DNA of 64,000 nt from Sphingobium bisphenolivorans (GCF_000412635.1 NZ_ASTG01000018.1:62001-126000), one strand, 5' to 3'. Shown: positions 53,671 to 62,434, counted from the first letter of the stretch. Notes: a model not told the origin generated them from the letters alone. Made by a program: numbers and translations.

Positions 53671-53853
53671 CTATTCATTTCCACCCAGCTTTGCGCCGTC
53701 GAGGAGACTCTTCTTCCTCTGTTCTTCTCGCGACTGCGAGTCTCGCTCCGCCTTGGTCCGCCCGAATTTCGCCCGATTGGCCTCAGCCTCACGCTCTTTG
53801 CTGGCCCGCGCTTTCTGCTTTCGCACTTGTCGAAGATTGACGACGTCGCCCAT
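53671..53853 (-). CDS. Small DUF4169 protein
   Basis: 60 residues, highly charged and helical, starting MGDVVNLRQVRKQKARA and containing NRAKFGRTKAE, the core of the DUF4169 family. Function is unknown. AGGAG precedes the ATG by about five bases. It lies between the membrane-protein gene and tRNA-Gly, with 190 bases of AT-rich sequence of no clear content on its downstream side. Confidence 0.8.
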   Translation of the reverse strand: MGDVVNLRQVRKQKARASKEREAEANRAKFGRTKAERDSQSREEQRKKSLLDGAKLGGNE

Positions 53854-53896
53854 CGCTGCTCCTGAAAAGCTGTTCGCACTGATCGGGCTGAAGGAC

Positions 53897-53970
53897 TGGA
53901 GCGGGTAGCGGGGATCGAACCCGCATCACAAGCTTGGAAGGCTAGTGCTCTACCATTGAGCTATACCCGC
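53897..53970 (-). tRNA. tRNA-Gly (anticodon TCC)
   Basis: Read leftward from 53970, the gene begins GCGGGTA and its acceptor partner is TACCCGC with encoded CCA at the end. D-arm, TpsiC arm (GGTTCGATC) and an anticodon loop CTTCCAA give anticodon TCC, hence glycine. The fold is complete at 74 bases. Confidence 0.95.
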
Positions 53971-54082
53971 CCGTCAGGCGAAGCGCACTGCCATCAATCG
54001 AGGCGGTTCGTCAATATGGCAATGCAGCCTTCTCGCTGAAGATCGACCTTAACCCCGCGCCCTATTTGGACTATCAGGCGAT

Positions 54083-54994
54083 ATGCCGACCCCTTCCCTG
54101 CGCCAGCTCAACCTATTCGCGCAGATGGTGGCGTCGGGCAGCATCTCTCGTTGCGCCCGCGATCTGGGCATGACTGCGGACGATGTCGCGCGGGACCTGG
54201 CTTCCCTGGAAATGCGCCTTGGTTACCGGCTCTTCGAAGATATCACGACAGACGGCACGTTGACCGCGGCGGGCAAGAAGACCGCACAGGCGATGACCTT
54301 ATTGTCCCAGGGCGAGGCGGAGGGATGGAGCGCCGATGCGGAACAAGCACAAGACCGCCCGGTTGCCTCGTCGAACTTGCCCGACAGGGAAACGATCATC
54401 CTGACGGCCCCCGCTCCCGTGTTCGGGCATTTCCAGGATGCACTTGCCGCCTTCGAAGCGGCCAATGAAGACATCGCCATAACGCTCGACCTGACCGTCC
54501 ATCTGGCGGACGAGGCCGAGCTGGCCCTGCGGCGCGGCAAGGCTGATATCGCCTATTTCTACGCCTTGGGCGAAGGCCCGGCGTTGCCATCGCGCTATGG
54601 CTGGTCGGAACAGATCAATCTCTACGCCGGAGCGGACCACCCGTTAGCGCTCCGCGAAAGCGTGGTGATGGAGGAACTGGCGATCACGCCGACGCTGATG
54701 ATGGAGAGCCACAACGGCCTGCGCCGCATCATCGATGATGCGCTGGAGAGCGCCGTCATAAGGTTGGGCGCCCCGGTTCTGGAAACCGACAATCTGTTCG
54801 ACATCATCACGATACTGCGGGAAGGGGCCGGGTGCTTCGCGGCATTTGGACCGATGGCCCGGGATCTTGGCCGCATGGCAGGGATCAGACGGATTGCGCT
54901 GGAACGGCCGCTGCCGACGGTCGAGATACGGCAGGCGGTGCGGCCAGAGGCTCCTGCGGCGGCGATGGCCCTGGCGGACTTCCTCTTTCTCTAA
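54083..54994 (+). CDS. LysR-family transcriptional regulator
   Basis: A 303-residue protein with an N-terminal winged helix (LRQLNLFAQMVASGSISRCA, GYRLFED) and a substrate-binding-type C-terminal domain. The recognition helix reads GMTADDVARDLASLEM, more acidic than the usual LysR S-Q-P-A-V-S-R form, so DNA contacts may be unusual. Target genes are unknown; the TonB receptor downstream on the same strand is one candidate. Confidence 0.8.
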   Translation: MPTPSLRQLNLFAQMVASGSISRCARDLGMTADDVARDLASLEMRLGYRLFEDITTDGTLTAAGKKTAQAMTLLSQGEAEGWSADAEQAQDRPVASSNLPDRETIILTAPAPVFGHFQDALAAFEAANEDIAITLDLTVHLADEAELALRRGKADIAYFYALGEGPALPSRYGWSEQINLYAGADHPLALRESVVMEELAITPTLMMESHNGLRRIIDDALESAVIRLGAPVLETDNLFDIITILREGAGCFAAFGPMARDLGRMAGIRRIALERPLPTVEIRQAVRPEAPAAAMALADFLFL

Positions 54995-55048
54995 GAGACA
55001 GGCCGCGCCCTTTTTGCGGCACCCTTCAAGCTTTCGTTGCTTTCGCAT

Positions 55049-55068
55049 TGATATGCTATATCATTTCA
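55049..55068 (+). promoter_or_regulatory. Zur/Fur-family-like operator before the TonB receptor
   Basis: TGATATGCTATATCATTTCA is a 16-of-20 palindrome and differs at three positions from a Zur-type box as remembered (TGAAATGTTATAACATTTCA). It lies 47 bases before the receptor ATG, where a repressor would block transcription. Confidence 0.55.
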
Positions 55069-55114
55069 GATAGGCGAGCAGCACTTCTCCCGCTGGTTCG
55101 AGGTCACGCGTTCG

Positions 55115-57226
55115 ATGCCTGATATCAAATTATTGCGTTGCGGTTGCGCCCTATCCCTCGCAGGCATCGCCCTGCCTGGGTTCGCCCAAAAGGCGTCGGA
55201 CAGTTTGCCCCCGGCTTATCATGATGAGCGCGCGGATATCGTGGTCACGGCCATCATCCCTCGCCGGCAGGGCGACGTGTTGTCGGGCACTTCGGTCGTT
55301 TCCGGGCAGGAACTGACCCGGGCTTTGCGCCCCACCATCGGCGACACGCTGGCGCACCAGCCCGGCGTGTCATCGACCTCGTTCGGACCCAATGCTTCGC
55401 GGCCAGTCCTGAGAGGTTTCCAGGGTGAGCGCGTCCGCATCCTGACTGACGGCATCGGCAGCTTTGACGTTTCCAATACGTCGGTCGATCACGCGGTCGC
55501 GATCAATCCGCTTACCGCGGACCGTATAGAGGTGCTGCGCGGTCCGGCCGCCCTTCTCTATGGATCATCAGCGATCGGCGGCGTCGTGAACGTCATCGAC
55601 AGTCGCATTCCGCGTCGCGTACCCGATGAGCCCGTCCATATCGACGGGATCGCCACCTACGGGAGCGCCGCCGATGAACGCACGGCATCAGGCGAGATCG
55701 AAGCGCCGATCGGCGGAAAGGTCGTGGTCCATTTCGACGGCAGCTATTCGAAAACGGGCGACCTCGACACCGGCAGCTCCATATTGACGCCCGCGTTGCG
55801 CGCTCAAGCGGCGGCTAGCGGTGACCCTGATATCCAGCGACTCGCCACGTTACACGGCAAACTGCCCAACAGCGCCGCGCGGACATGGGAAGTGGCCGGT
55901 GGCGCGGCGCTTATCACTGATGGCGGCAATCTGGGCTTCTCGATCGCGCATACCGACAATTTCTATGGCGTCCCCGTGCGCTATGCCCTCATCCCGGGGG
56001 GCGAGGCGGAACAGGTCCGGCTGCACATGAAGCAGGATCGCGCTGACCTGCGCGCCGAATTGCCCGTCAATGGCGGATTTCTGGAGTCGATCAGGCTGCG
56101 CGCGGGCTTCGCCGATTATCAGCATCAGGAGATCGAAGAGTCAGGCGCAGTCGGCACCACATTCTACAACCAGTCGATGGAATCCCGGCTTGAACTCGTC
56201 CAGGCCAAGCGCGGCGGATGGGATGGCGCGATCGGCGCCCAATTCTTCGCGCGCAACTTTCATGTGGTGGGGGAGGAGAAATTCCTGCCGCGCAATGAAA
56301 CCGAACAGCTTGGCCTTTTCACGCTCCAGTCCTTCGACCTCGGCACGACCCGCCTCGAACTCGGCGGCCGCTACGAACATAGCCGCGTGCGCGCGGATGC
56401 CGACGAGACATTGCTCAACCCTGCCTATCACCGCAACTTCGACGCTTTTTCGGGCTCGCTCGGCCTCAGCCAGGAAGTGACGCCGGGTTGGCGCCTTGGC
56501 CTCAACCTCGCGCGCACCGAGCGTGCGCCCTCCGCCGAGGAACTGTTCGCGCGCGGCAATCATGCGGGAACACAGGCCTTTGAACTCGGCAATCCAAATT
56601 TCGGGCTGGAAAAAAGCTGGGGCGTTGAAGGTACGTTGCGGGGTCAGGGCACGGGATACAGTCTAGTGCTGTCCGCCTATCACAACTGGTTCGACGGCTA
56701 TATCTATGACGCTCTGGTCGATGATAGCGCCTGCATGGCCGCGAATGGCGGCAGGATCCTGGACTTTCCCTGCTTTCAGAATTTCCAGGCGGACGCCCGT
56801 TATCTCGGCTTCGAAGCCGAAGGATCGTTGAAGCTGGGAGAGGTGGGCGGCTATGCCGTGAAGCTGGATGGCGTTGCGGATTATGTACGCGCGACGATCA
56901 AGGGGTCCGGCCCAGCGCCACGCATTCCCCCGCTGCGGCTACTGGGCGGGGTTGAGATGCAGGGGGAGCGCATGACGTTGCGCGGCGAGGTTGAGCATAG
57001 TTTCGCCCAGCGGCGGATTTCCGATACGGAGACGCCCACCGAGGGCTTCACGCTGGTGAACGCTTCATTGTCGTTCAAGCTGCTCAAGGGCAATGACCGC
57101 ACCACCATCATGCTGTCAGCCAACAATATCTTCGACGTGGAGGCACGGCGGCATGCCAGTTTCCTCAAGGACTATGCGCCGCTCGCGGGCCGCGACATCC
57201 GCATCACGGCGCGCCTGTCGATCTGA
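55115..57226 (+). CDS. TonB-dependent outer-membrane receptor, ZnuD-like
   Basis: Outer-membrane beta-barrel transporter, 703 residues. It has a signal peptide (to about GFAQK), a TonB box region (ADIVVTA), a plug domain (GDTLAHQPGVSSTSFG, RGPAALLYGSSAIGGVVNV) and a barrel. The PSAEELFARGNHAGTQAFE segment is characteristic of zinc receptors of the ZnuD group. With the Zur-like box upstream, zinc uptake is the best guess; siderophore or other metal uptake is possible. Confidence 0.8.
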   Translation: MPDIKLLRCGCALSLAGIALPGFAQKASDSLPPAYHDERADIVVTAIIPRRQGDVLSGTSVVSGQELTRALRPTIGDTLAHQPGVSSTSFGPNASRPVLRGFQGERVRILTDGIGSFDVSNTSVDHAVAINPLTADRIEVLRGPAALLYGSSAIGGVVNVIDSRIPRRVPDEPVHIDGIATYGSAADERTASGEIEAPIGGKVVVHFDGSYSKTGDLDTGSSILTPALRAQAAASGDPDIQRLATLHGKLPNSAARTWEVAGGAALITDGGNLGFSIAHTDNFYGVPVRYALIPGGEAEQVRLHMKQDRADLRAELPVNGGFLESIRLRAGFADYQHQEIEESGAVGTTFYNQSMESRLELVQAKRGGWDGAIGAQFFARNFHVVGEEKFLPRNETEQLGLFTLQSFDLGTTRLELGGRYEHSRVRADADETLLNPAYHRNFDAFSGSLGLSQEVTPGWRLGLNLARTERAPSAEELFARGNHAGTQAFELGNPNFGLEKSWGVEGTLRGQGTGYSLVLSAYHNWFDGYIYDALVDDSACMAANGGRILDFPCFQNFQADARYLGFEAEGSLKLGEVGGYAVKLDGVADYVRATIKGSGPAPRIPPLRLLGGVEMQGERMTLRGEVEHSFAQRRISDTETPTEGFTLVNASLSFKLLKGNDRTTIMLSANNIFDVEARRHASFLKDYAPLAGRDIRITARLSI

Positions 57227-57326
57227 CCAACCTGCTTGATTGCGCGATGTGACAATTTCGTTACAAGGCGCGCATGGATCAGCTGTGGCCTGATATCGAT
57301 GAACTGCGGGTGCAGAAGGGCGGCTG

Positions 57327-58442
57327 ATGCGTCAGATTGCCGCCCTTCCTTATAGCAGCGATGCCGACGGCTCGATGCGGGTGCTGCTGATTACCTCGCG
57401 CGAGACGCGGCGCTGGGTCATTCCCAAGGGCAACCGGATCAAGGGTATGGCGGGCCACCGCGCGGCTGAGCTGGAAGCTTATGAAGAGGCCGGCATACAG
57501 GGGATCGCCTGTCCGGCCCCCATCGGCCGCTACCGTTACGACAAAAAGCGGCGGCGCGGCGATGTGCGCGAGGCGACGGTGGAGGTTTTCCCGCTTGCGG
57601 TGACCGGCCAGTTGGCGCAATGGCCCGAGCAGGGTCAGCGGGAGCTTCGCTGGTTTCCCGTAGCTGAAGCTGCAAAGGCCGTCGACGAACCCGATCTACA
57701 ATCCATCATCGCCGCCTTTCGCGAGCCGCCCGTCGATCCGGGCCTGTTCGTCCGGACGTTGCTGCGAATCAAGGAATGGCAAAGCGAAAGGACTGGAATG
57801 CTGCGCTGGTTTCACGCGCTGATGCCCAAGCAGGGGCGTTTTTTCGAGCAGTTCGAGGATCATGCCTCGACACTGGTCGCCGGCGCGGATGCGCTTGCCA
57901 AGCTGCTGAAGGGCGGTCCCGACATGGACGCACACATCAAGGAGATTTCCGACCGCGAGCATGACGCCGACGACATCATCCGCGAAGTGCTGCAGGACGT
58001 GCGGCGCATCTTCGTCACCCCCTTCGATCGCAGCGCGATCACGGGGCTGATCGGGGTGATGGACGATGCCATCGACCAGATGAACCAGACCGCCAAGGCG
58101 ATCGCGCTGTTCGAGGTGAAGGAATTCCCCGCGCAAATGCAGGACATGAGCGCCTTGATCGTCGAGTGCGCGCGCATCACGGCGGAGGCGATGCCACTGC
58201 TGCGCTCGCTCAACCTCAATTCGGTGCGGCTGCACGACCTGACCGAACGGCTGGTGAAGCTCGAGGGGCATGCCGACATCCTGCATGAAGCGGGGCTCAA
58301 GGCGCTCTACGCTCAGGCGCGGCAGGGCAATCCGATGGATTTCGTGGTGGGCAACGAAATCTACAGCCATCTGGAAAAGGTGACGGACCGGTTCGAGGAC
58401 GTCGCCAACGAGATTTCCGGCCTGGTCATCGACCACGCCTGA
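57327..58442 (+). CDS. Nudix hydrolase fused to a DUF47 (PhoU-like) domain
   Basis: A single 371-residue frame. Residues about 1-140 form a Nudix domain like the diphosphoinositol/dinucleoside polyphosphate type (WVIPKGNRIKG, then AAELEAYEEAGIQG), whose box keeps the EE pair but lacks the first Glu and the Arg. From residue 158 a full DUF47 domain follows (MLRWFHALMPKQGRFFEQFE). DUF47 partners PiT transporters, and a pit gene lies 21 bases downstream. An internal ATG at 57798 with AAAGGAC could give DUF47 alone. AAGGGCGG supports the start at 57327. The fusion is uncommon and no frameshift was seen. Confidence 0.82.
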   Translation: MRQIAALPYSSDADGSMRVLLITSRETRRWVIPKGNRIKGMAGHRAAELEAYEEAGIQGIACPAPIGRYRYDKKRRRGDVREATVEVFPLAVTGQLAQWPEQGQRELRWFPVAEAAKAVDEPDLQSIIAAFREPPVDPGLFVRTLLRIKEWQSERTGMLRWFHALMPKQGRFFEQFEDHASTLVAGADALAKLLKGGPDMDAHIKEISDREHDADDIIREVLQDVRRIFVTPFDRSAITGLIGVMDDAIDQMNQTAKAIALFEVKEFPAQMQDMSALIVECARITAEAMPLLRSLNLNSVRLHDLTERLVKLEGHADILHEAGLKALYAQARQGNPMDFVVGNEIYSHLEKVTDRFEDVANEISGLVIDHA

Positions 58443-58463
58443 TCGCCCCAGAGCACAAATCCC

Positions 58464-59465
58464 ATGGAAGCCCATATAGCCTTTCCGCTGCTGGTCGCGC
58501 TGATCGGCGTCGCGCTGGCGTTCGACTTTCTGAACGGGCTGCACGATGCGGCCAACTCGATCGCGACCATCGTCTCGACGCGAGTGTTGAAGCCGCAATA
58601 TGCGGTGGCCTGGGCCGCCTTCTTCAACTTCATCGCCTTCCTCTTCTTCGGGCTGCATGTCGCGGAGACGGTGGGCAAGGGGATCGTCCAAGCGAGCATC
58701 ATCGATCCGCAGGTGATCTTCGGCGCGCTGATGGGAGCGATCGCCTGGAACCTCATCACCTGGGGACTGGGTATACCCTCATCGAGTAGTCATGCGCTGA
58801 TTGGCGGGCTGCTGGGAGCGGGAACCGCGAAAGCGGGGCTGGCCGCGGTGGTGTGGAGCGGGGTGTTCAAGACGAGCGCGGCGATCGTGCTGTCGCCGGC
58901 CATCGGCTTGATATTGGCGCTGCTGCTAGTGCTGATCATCAGCTGGGTCTTTCGGCGCTTCACGCCGCAGGGTGCGGATCGGGTGTTCCGGAAGCTGCAA
59001 TTGGTGTCAGCTTCGCTCTACTCGCTGGGGCATGGCGGCAATGACGCGCAGAAGACCATGGGGATCATCGCGGTGCTGCTATATTCGCAGGGCATGCTGA
59101 CAGGAGGATTTCATGTGCCCTTCTGGGTGGTGATCAGCTGTCAGGCGGCGATGGGGATCGGGACGCTGCTGGGCGGATGGAAGATCGTCCACACCATGGG
59201 CTCGAAGATCACGCGGCTTACCCCGGCGCAGGGATTCTGCGCGGAGACAGGTGGGGCGATGACGCTGTTCCTGGCGACCCATCTGGGCGTGCCGGTGTCG
59301 ACGACCCATACCATCACCGGGGCGATCGTCGGCGTTGGCGCTTCGAAGCGGCTGTCGGCGGTGCGGTGGAATGTGGCGTCCAGCATCGTGGTCGCCTGGG
59401 TGATCACATTGCCGGCGGCGGCGGCGATCGGAGCGGCCTTCTACTGGCTGACGCTGCTGTTCTGA
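58464..59465 (+). CDS. PiT-family inorganic phosphate transporter
   Basis: Low-affinity phosphate transporter in the inner membrane, 333 residues. It has the paired family signatures LHDAANSIATIVSTR near the start and LGHGGNDAQKTMGIIA in the middle, with ten or so hydrophobic segments. It follows the Nudix-DUF47 gene on the same strand, the normal DUF47-PiT arrangement. A strong terminator follows its stop. Gene could be called pit. Confidence 0.92.
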   Translation: MEAHIAFPLLVALIGVALAFDFLNGLHDAANSIATIVSTRVLKPQYAVAWAAFFNFIAFLFFGLHVAETVGKGIVQASIIDPQVIFGALMGAIAWNLITWGLGIPSSSSHALIGGLLGAGTAKAGLAAVVWSGVFKTSAAIVLSPAIGLILALLLVLIISWVFRRFTPQGADRVFRKLQLVSASLYSLGHGGNDAQKTMGIIAVLLYSQGMLTGGFHVPFWVVISCQAAMGIGTLLGGWKIVHTMGSKITRLTPAQGFCAETGGAMTLFLATHLGVPVSTTHTITGAIVGVGASKRLSAVRWNVASSIVVAWVITLPAAAAIGAAFYWLTLLF

Positions 59466-59495
59466 GGGCGCGGTTTCCCGCGCCCTGATTTGATT
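59465..59495 (+). terminator. Terminator after pit
   Basis: AGGGCGCGG and CCGCGCCCT (59465-59473, 59478-59486) form a nine-base stem with a TTTC loop, then GATTTGATT. It overlaps the end of the converging small gene and may serve both. Confidence 0.65.
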
Positions 59496-59664
59496 AGCTC
59501 ACCCGGCCGAGGCGGTGGTAAAGATTGGCATATTTGACCGATTCCGGCTGGTCCTGAACTTCGCGCAGATAATGGGCGATAGCGGTGCGGATCAGGCCGA
59601 AATCCTCCTGAGAGAAAACGGCGCGGGAGCGGGCGGGCTGGGGCGCTTCGGTGGTTTCTGACAT
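59494..59664 (-). CDS. Small conserved-looking protein, unknown
   Basis: 56 residues, starting MSETTEAPQPARSRAVFSQE and with a C-terminal DQPESVKYANLYHRLGRV. AAAAGGA lies seven bases before the ATG at 59664; the frame opens earlier but without a good site. It looks like a small cytoplasmic regulatory or ribosome-associated protein, but no family was recognised. It is divergent from the XRE gene. Confidence 0.55.
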   Translation of the reverse strand: MSETTEAPQPARSRAVFSQEDFGLIRTAIAHYLREVQDQPESVKYANLYHRLGRVS

Positions 59665-59778
59665 GGTCGATTCCTTTTTTCTGGCGGTCGGGAAGATCGG
59701 ATGACGCTCAGAAACCATGAATGATCCGGTGAGGTAAGGGCGATTAGTGCGGCCTTGTCACAACAACCCTTGTTCATA

Positions 59779-59795
59779 TTGTCATAGCATGACAA
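59779..59795 (+). promoter_or_regulatory. Inverted repeat operator before the XRE regulator
   Basis: TTGTCAT, AGC, ATGACAA: a perfect seven-base inverted repeat just 10 bases before the regulator start, a typical autoregulation site. Confidence 0.5.
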
Positions 59796-59804
59796 GATGA
59801 CAGA

Positions 59805-61220
59805 ATGGCGGATGATCGGAAGCTCTATCTGGGACCCAAGCTGCGGGTGTTGCGGCGGGAATTGGGGATCAACCAGACGCGGATGGCGGAGGAGCTGGGG
59901 GTGTCTCCCAGCTATCTCAACCATCTGGAGCGCAACCAGCGGCCGCTGACGGCGCAGATGCTGCTGCGGCTTGCCAACACCTATGACATCGACATTCGCG
60001 CCTTCGTCGCCAGCACGCAGGAGGGCGCGGCGCGGGAACTGACCGAGATATTGTCCGACGCGCTGGTGCGGGACATCGGCGTGCCGCGCGACGAGGCGCT
60101 GGAGGTCGCGGAAAACTACCCCGGCGTCAGCGAGGCGATCAGCCGCTTCTACCGGGCGCTGAGCGACCTGCGGCGGCTGCCCGAACAGATGGCGAGCGCG
60201 CCCGGAAGCGGCATGGCCGCGCCGCTGCATGCGCCGCTCGACTGGCTGCGCGAGACGATCGCGCGGGCGGGCAATCATTTTCCCGAACTGGATGCCGCCG
60301 CGGAAGCGCTCAACCCCGAACTGGGGGACGATCCGGCGAGCCTGCAGGCGGCGATCCGAACGCGGCTCAAGGAGCGGCACGGCATGGCGACGCAGATCGT
60401 GCGGGAGGATGTGCTGGCCGGCACGCTGCGCCATTATGACATGCACCGCCGCCGGCTGCTGCTGAACGAGCGGCTGCCTGCGTCGGGGCGGCTGTTCGCG
60501 CTCGCCTACCAGCTTTGTTCGCAGGAGATGGCGGACGCGATCGCGGCGCAGGTCGCGCGGGCCGCGCCGCCCGACGAGGACAGCCGCCGCCTTGCCGCCA
60601 TCGCCTTCACCAACCATGCCGCCGCCGCGCTGATCATGCCCTATGACCGGTTTCGGCAGGCGGCGGAGCAGAGCCGCTACGATCTGCCGCTGCTGCGGGC
60701 GCGCTTCGGCGTATCGGTGGAGCAACTGGCGCATCGCCTCACCAGCCTTGGCCGCACGGGGGCGCGAGGCGTGCCCTTCTTCATGGCGAAGCTGGACCGG
60801 GCGGGGATCGTGTCGAAGCGGTTCGAGGGCGAGGCCTGGCCCTTCGCGAAGCTGGGCGGCACCTGCCCGCGCTGGGACGCGCATGACGCGGGCGAGCCGG
60901 ACAAGGTGCAGACGCAGCTGATCGAGACGCTGGACGGGCGGCGCTTCCTGAGCTTCGCGGTGGCGCTGCGAGCCGACGACGCGTCAGGCGCGCGAGGCCG
61001 CTCCGTGATCGCGATCGGCTGCGAAGCGAAACATGGGGGCCGGATCGTCCATGCCGACGGGATCGATGTCGAGAAGGATGCCGCTGCCGGGGTCGGCCCG
61101 ACCTGCCACCTGTGCGAACGCCGCGCCTGCCCGGACCGCGCCTTGCCCCCGGTGACGCGGGCGCTGGATTTGCATGGCTATGAGCGGACGGTGGCGCCGT
61201 TTCCGTTTCGGCGGGTTTGA
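59805..61220 (+). CDS. XRE-family regulator with ImmA/IrrE-like and C-terminal acyl-CoA regulator domains (ScfR-like)
   Basis: A 471-residue regulator. The N-terminal helix-turn-helix (LGINQTRMAEELGVSPSYLN) covers residues 12-70. A long middle part resembles the IrrE/ImmA peptidase-like domain but has no HEXXH zinc motif. The C-terminus has a cysteine-rich CHLCERRACPDRALPP segment. This layout matches short-chain fatty acyl-CoA or propionate regulators (RamB/ScfR/PrpC type), identified from memory. An inverted repeat upstream suggests autoregulation. Confidence 0.75.
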   Translation: MADDRKLYLGPKLRVLRRELGINQTRMAEELGVSPSYLNHLERNQRPLTAQMLLRLANTYDIDIRAFVASTQEGAARELTEILSDALVRDIGVPRDEALEVAENYPGVSEAISRFYRALSDLRRLPEQMASAPGSGMAAPLHAPLDWLRETIARAGNHFPELDAAAEALNPELGDDPASLQAAIRTRLKERHGMATQIVREDVLAGTLRHYDMHRRRLLLNERLPASGRLFALAYQLCSQEMADAIAAQVARAAPPDEDSRRLAAIAFTNHAAAALIMPYDRFRQAAEQSRYDLPLLRARFGVSVEQLAHRLTSLGRTGARGVPFFMAKLDRAGIVSKRFEGEAWPFAKLGGTCPRWDAHDAGEPDKVQTQLIETLDGRRFLSFAVALRADDASGARGRSVIAIGCEAKHGGRIVHADGIDVEKDAAAGVGPTCHLCERRACPDRALPPVTRALDLHGYERTVAPFPFRRV

Positions 61221-61257
61221 GGCGGTTGGCTCAAATATTTTGACGGCCTTACATCGC

Positions 61258-61686
61258 TCATGGTTTCGCCGCATCAGCGCTCTTACGATCACGCTGGCGG
61301 GCAGCCGTGAGTTCCTCCTTCATCAAGCCGAGAGAACCTTCCCAAAGGAGAACAATAGCGCTCAAATCCTCCCGCGCACCTTCTCGAGAAGCATCGAAAA
61401 GGCTATCCATCTCGAGCGCCAAGTCATTTTCATCGTCAAGATAGAACTTGGCGAACCGAAATTTTCTGTTGGCGGCATTTACTTCCTCAAGCCCGAATGC
61501 CGCATTTTCATCGAGGGTCATACCACAAAAAAACTGAATCGATTTATTTGGACCGTAGAATACCAAGATATCGAGACCGGACATACGAGATTGAATGCAG
61601 GAATTTTTTAGGTTAAAGAGAGCCTTATATCCCAAATCCTGCAAAAGGTTGACGAGCGGCGCTGCCTCTTCATTAGTTAGCGACAT
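61258..61686 (-). CDS. YbjN-like protein in an AT-rich region
   Basis: A 142-residue protein whose middle part (VNAANRKFRFAKFYLDDEND, then LALEMD) fits YbjN-type domains, which resemble type III secretion chaperones and occur as sensory or regulatory partners. There is no signal peptide. It overlaps the upstream winged-helix gene by 14 bases, so the two are translated together. Codon use is plainly less GC-rich than the rest of the window, suggesting recent gain. Its function is not known. Confidence 0.55.
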   Translation of the reverse strand: MSLTNEEAAPLVNLLQDLGYKALFNLKNSCIQSRMSGLDILVFYGPNKSIQFFCGMTLDENAAFGLEEVNAANRKFRFAKFYLDDENDLALEMDSLFDASREGAREDLSAIVLLWEGSLGLMKEELTAARQRDRKSADAAKP

Positions 61687-62434
61687 ATTCCACCTTACCC
61701 AACTTAGACGAAAGTTTTTGCTTCATCTCAGCAGTGACATGAGGTGCCGCCACCTCAATTGCATCCACGTCCCCAATATTCTTATGCTTGTGCGGTGCAT
61801 TCCCTTCCAGCCACGATGACATGCGTACCTCGTTGAGGGGGTACGGAACTGAGTGCGATCGAGTTGTCACGAGCTCCTTGGCATTCACCAGGCTCTGTAT
61901 CATTGACAACCTACCCCGCCCCTTCTCAGTGAGGGCGTTGAAACGCATGCTGCCCGCTTTCCACTGGCGCAGACACCCCTCATGGTAGAGAACCTTCAGC
62001 GCCCGAGAAACGGTTGGCGCATCCTTGCCAAGCTTCGCGCACAGGTCAGAATTACTCATTGGCCGGTTTGATTGGCGTAGCGTCTCCAATATTCTATCTC
62101 GCAACGTTCCTGTCTCAACGGCATCGGATTCCGCAGACATCAGGGGCCTGATCCGCCCGGCAAGAACAGCACTCCCGGCATCCGCCCGAAGTCGATGCGC
62201 CATGCCGACAGCATCGTCTGCGAGCTTTAGCCTGTCCCGTAGCTCGACAATCTGTCCAGCGTTGAAAAAGATATCTTGTATCCGAGAAATGATCTCAGAG
62301 TCCCCGCTTACCACCGCTTCCAGCAGTGCCATTCTCAAGCGATCAACACTTACATCTGCTGCGCGCCATCGCCGGGCAAAGATTGCCTCATGTAATTTTT
62401 CTTCAAATCGGGTTACCGAGTCCAGCAGGCTCAC
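61673..62434 (-). CDS. Winged-helix DNA-binding protein, possible repressor
   Basis: A 253-residue protein. An N-terminal helical part precedes a winged helix (residues about 110-165: LRQSNRPMSNSDLCAKLGKD, APTVSRALKVLYHEG). The recognition helix type is MarR/ArsR-like. The remaining C-terminal part is polar and unassigned. It is divergent from the nitrilase-fold gene; direct repeats in the gap are candidate operators. It may regulate that gene. Confidence 0.6.
   Translation of the reverse strand: MSLLDSVTRFEEKLHEAIFARRWRAADVSVDRLRMALLEAVVSGDSEIISRIQDIFFNAGQIVELRDRLKLADDAVGMAHRLRADAGSAVLAGRIRPLMSAESDAVETGTLRDRILETLRQSNRPMSNSDLCAKLGKDAPTVSRALKVLYHEGCLRQWKAGSMRFNALTEKGRGRLSMIQSLVNAKELVTTRSHSVPYPLNEVRMSSWLEGNAPHKHKNIGDVDAIEVAAPHVTAEMKQKLSSKLGKVEYVAN

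Noticed and set aside
52460-53908. A 482-codon plus-strand frame
   Set aside because: Antisense of the Ala/Pro-rich gene with no recognisable domain.
57274-57327. A 17-residue open frame ending on the start of the Nudix-DUF47 gene
   Set aside because: It has no clear ribosome-binding site; the overlap is probably chance, although a leader peptide is conceivable.
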